A stretch of 64,000 bases of DNA, taken from Plectrocnemia conspersa (lineage: Eukaryota > Arthropoda > Insecta > Trichoptera > Polycentropodidae). The stretch's first letter is position 1, and each line of letters opens with the position of its first letter. A program made the position numbers and the translations under genes. Shown here piece after piece: positions 61,190 through 64,000 of this stretch. Below the pieces are notes generated by a model. That model made no database searches. It was not told the origin of the DNA and saw only the letters and a program-made list of their open reading frames with translations. The stretch spans positions 248,001-312,000 of the forward strand of contig VTFK01000291.1 of the NCBI GenBank assembly GCA_009617715.1. The letters are read 5' to 3'.

Positions 61190-61350
61190 GTTGAGTAACA
61201 GGGTGTCCGTAAATACGTTTTACAATGAGTTTTGCGAACGATAGGGACACGTGCTTCGCGCGCGAAAGCTCGTAGCAGAATGAACGAGATTCTGCTCGCA
61301 GCCTCGCTACGGCGTAGACGGGGGTTGGCAACAGTTTCTAAGAATAAATA
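61190..61350. other. GC-richer island 22, possibly a mobile-element end
   Basis: A short, unusually CpG-rich block with GCTTCGCGCGCGAAAGC at 61253-61269 and the inverted pair GCAGAAT (61275-61281) and ATTCTGC (61289-61295). It starts with CAGGGTGTCCG near 61199, a word often seen at the ends of insect DNA transposons; no partner inverted repeat was found nearby. Confidence 0.4.
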
Positions 61351-63319
61351 ATCTATACAATAAAACGTCAGACCATATTATTTTACATAATTATCTGTAC
61401 TATATTGCTACATCTTTGTTAAAAAAATTTAGCTCTCTAACTTATTGTGATTCAGATTTTTTTAAACTAGTTCAATTATACTCAAATTATAGTACTATTC
61501 TATATATTTTGAATTTAACTAAATTAAATTTAGGTATAGTTAATTTTATTTTAAGGACCTTTATTAAGCTCTTAATATAAAGCAGTAAAATGTCGTTTTA
61601 TTATTTTACAAATTTACTTACTATAACTTTTAAAAATATTTTTTATTTACATAATTTTAAGAATCCTCAAAAACACATCTAATATAAACTACTCAAAGTC
61701 TTAAAATATTTATATATGATAAAAAATATTTTTTTAATAGAAAATACAATTCATTTTCTATGATATATTTCAAAATAATTGTACTTAATAATAAAACAGG
61801 TTTAATTTAGTGGGAGTAATATTGTTGTATTTCTTAAAATCAGACCATATTTTAAATTTATTTTTTTTTAAATATTGTTGTATTGTTAATAATAATGTTG
61901 TATTTTATATTTTATTACCATGCATATAGATCTAATTTATATTACACATTTAATACTTATTTTTATACAAATATTGAAAGGATCTATAATATATTTATTA
62001 CTTAGTGAAATAGCATTTATTTTAAATACTTAAATAAATTCATAAATTGACAATCTATAATACAATAAAATCAGACAATATACATTAATAAAACATTTAT
62101 GAAATCCCATGTTAACGTAGGTAAAATAAATAGACATTATCAACAGAAAAAAATAATTAAATAGTTAACTTGGTTAGGTTAACTTAGTTCAAATAAATAG
62201 ACAACATTACCTTTATTTTTATCATTTATAAGGTTTAACTAAAGATGAATATTAATATAATAAAAATAAATACTAATAGTTATATGATGTTTTATACATT
62301 CTTTTCTCAATTTAAAATAGTTAAATATCAGAGGTTTCTCAACCCACTTAATTTTACTCAAATTATACAACTAATATTTTGGCCCTTTAAGTAGTATTTT
62401 AATTTATTCCCATTCGCTAATTAGTATACACGTAAGAGTGGGTTTATTTAACGTATTTTTCCACAATTTTTTCTGTTGCCATTTATTAATTAATATTTTA
62501 TATTGCATTTATAGTAAAGTATAGAGAAAATAAATCAATGATTTTTAACGTTTTATTTTACTAATTTTTTGTATTAGTATGTTAAAAAAAACATTTTAAC
62601 GCTTTTCAATTAGTAAATTTCGATGATTTATTGAACATATTTTTAATAGAAATTGGCTTTTGTGGATTTATTTATAACCATTCAATATATTTCATAAAAT
62701 TAAAATAAAATATTTTTTGTTATGATTATTTATTTCGTACTGTTTAATTTACTGATATTATTTTCTACAAAATTTATTTACATTAAATCAAATTTTTTTT
62801 TTTATAAATATAATATTTTTAAATTTTTATTTTTTCAGTTTTATAGACTATTTTTATTAGAAATATAAAAATATGGCATGTACACAAAACTATAAAAAAA
62901 TTGTCTATTTAGTTTTTTGTTTCTCCTGTAAAGTTTTTCAAATATAAAATAAGCAACTTTACACTTTAAGCAATCGATATATAACAACATTGAAAAGTGT
63001 ATTTTACTATCTTATTTTTTGTATTTTAACTAATTTATATCAATGTGATCTAGTGGATAATATAAATATTTTTATTCAATTTTTTTTCAACATGATTTTT
63101 TTTTATTAATTAGTGTGTTTATCAATTAAGAAAAAAATATGTTACAACTATTAAATTACTGCCTATAAAAATATGCGTACTATTTGAAAACAGTAAATAA
63201 GAAATCATCCCTATTTTAAATATTTTTTAAACTATACATCAATAGGGTTTTTTTATTTATAAAATTTTAACATAATTATATTTATATATATATTTACTTT
63301 TTAATACAAATCTGACCTT
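61351..63319. other. Very AT-rich gene desert
   Basis: About 2 kb, the most AT-rich stretch of the window. No gene, palindrome or clear repeat was recognised. Confidence 0.55.
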
Positions 63320-63500
63320 CATGACTTGACTGGTTCTTCCAATGCGCCAGGATAGCCAAAGAAGCACTGCTAGTTAAATGTTACTAATAAATACTTATTT
63401 AAATTATATAGCAAACATAAAAAATAATAATGCTTTGTAAATATTTGATTTTTAGCATTATAGAGAATCTGTTAATACATCAACGACTGTTAACTCTAAT
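63320..63500. repeat. Repeat fragment related to one at 1.33 kb
   Basis: 63326-63375 aligns with 1333-1380. ACATCAACGACT at 63477-63488 matches 1390-1401, with about 90 bp of extra sequence in between here. Confidence 0.5.
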
Positions 63501-63539
63501 GTATAGTAAATAATGCAATGTTTACATTAATAGCAGAAG

Positions 63540-63850
63540 GGTCGTCAGTCTTTCGAATCATGTATATTTTATTAACCGGTTGCGTATCCCTGACTCCCGC
63601 GTGCAGAGTGGGAGTGGCACGCTACAATCCCGTACAGATACGATTCGGTAGATTTCAATAAAAAGATGTTCTTTCGCTCATTTTCACGGAGAAAACTTTC
63701 GGAAAAGCCTTCCGGATAATTTACAACTGCCCGTTCTGGCTGATCATTTATCAGACCAATGGACGGCAAACTCCTTATCGAATTCCTGCATTCTTGCAGG
63801 CAACGGATGGACGAATTGAGATTTCATATTTCGTTGAATCCGTTTTTATC
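63540..63850. other. GC-richer island 23
   Basis: Mixed block. The minus frame at 63572-63769 (65 codons) has no recognisable domain. Confidence 0.35.
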
Positions 63851-64000
63851 AGATGTATTATATATTTTCTGATGTATATTATATGTTATTATATAAGCTA
63901 TTTTACACCATTTTAAAATTATATAACAAGTTTTTTCATAAAAAAATAATACATTATGTGTAAACTTCAGTTGTGTTCTCATTAGATTTTAATGTACTTT
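63851..64000. other. AT-rich end of window, nothing recognised
   Basis: No feature seen. Confidence 0.5.

Overview
The window looks like a gene-poor stretch of nuclear DNA from an insect; I cannot resolve the order. Three things support this. The sequence is very AT-rich, roughly three quarters AT by eye, with long poly(A) and (TA)n runs. It holds a CR1/L2-like non-LTR retrotransposon with an arthropod-type initiator (TCAGT). It also holds a decayed copy of a multicopy protein family that I know from arthropod genomes. I recognise no intact host protein gene, rRNA, tRNA or CRISPR array. The open frames are mostly chance frames, translations of microsatellites, or pieces of mobile elements.

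Layout: 0-1.4 kb is a diverged tandem repeat of about 480 bp. From about 2 to 64 kb, 23 short patches of higher GC (0.15-0.6 kb) sit in AT-rich DNA every few kilobases. They carry no recognisable protein and are the best candidates for conserved regulatory DNA. At 7.77-9.34 kb, minus strand, lies a heavily broken transposon-type gene, visible only when all three minus frames are read together. At 17.2-17.5 kb and 36.8-37.1 kb lie copies of a repeat family, one of which contains a perfect 19-bp-arm palindrome. At 23.8-25.8 kb there is a mosaic of tandem repeats with tRNA-like SINE fragments. At 30.0-30.7 kb there is a four-unit tandem repeat. At 34.6-35.5 kb there is a three-unit tandem repeat that begins at a perfect 32-bp palindrome.

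At 40.83-45.21 kb, plus strand, is an almost full-length non-LTR retrotransposon. It has a 5' UTR with a short direct repeat, ORF1 with three zinc knuckles, ORF2 with an endonuclease and a reverse transcriptase, and a 3' hairpin followed by a TAA-rich tail. It is interrupted by several frameshifts, many of them at runs of A. Copies of another dispersed repeat lie on both sides of it. At 48.5-48.7 kb is a two-unit tandem repeat and at 51.7 kb a (TA)n tract of about 160 bp. At 57.5-60.1 kb is an array of at least seven diverged units in both orientations, one of which keeps a 72-codon open frame for a small membrane-type peptide.

No genes here work together as a pathway. The retrotransposon ORFs once formed one replication unit; the rest is repeats plus possible cis-regulatory islands, as expected of a large intron or intergenic desert.
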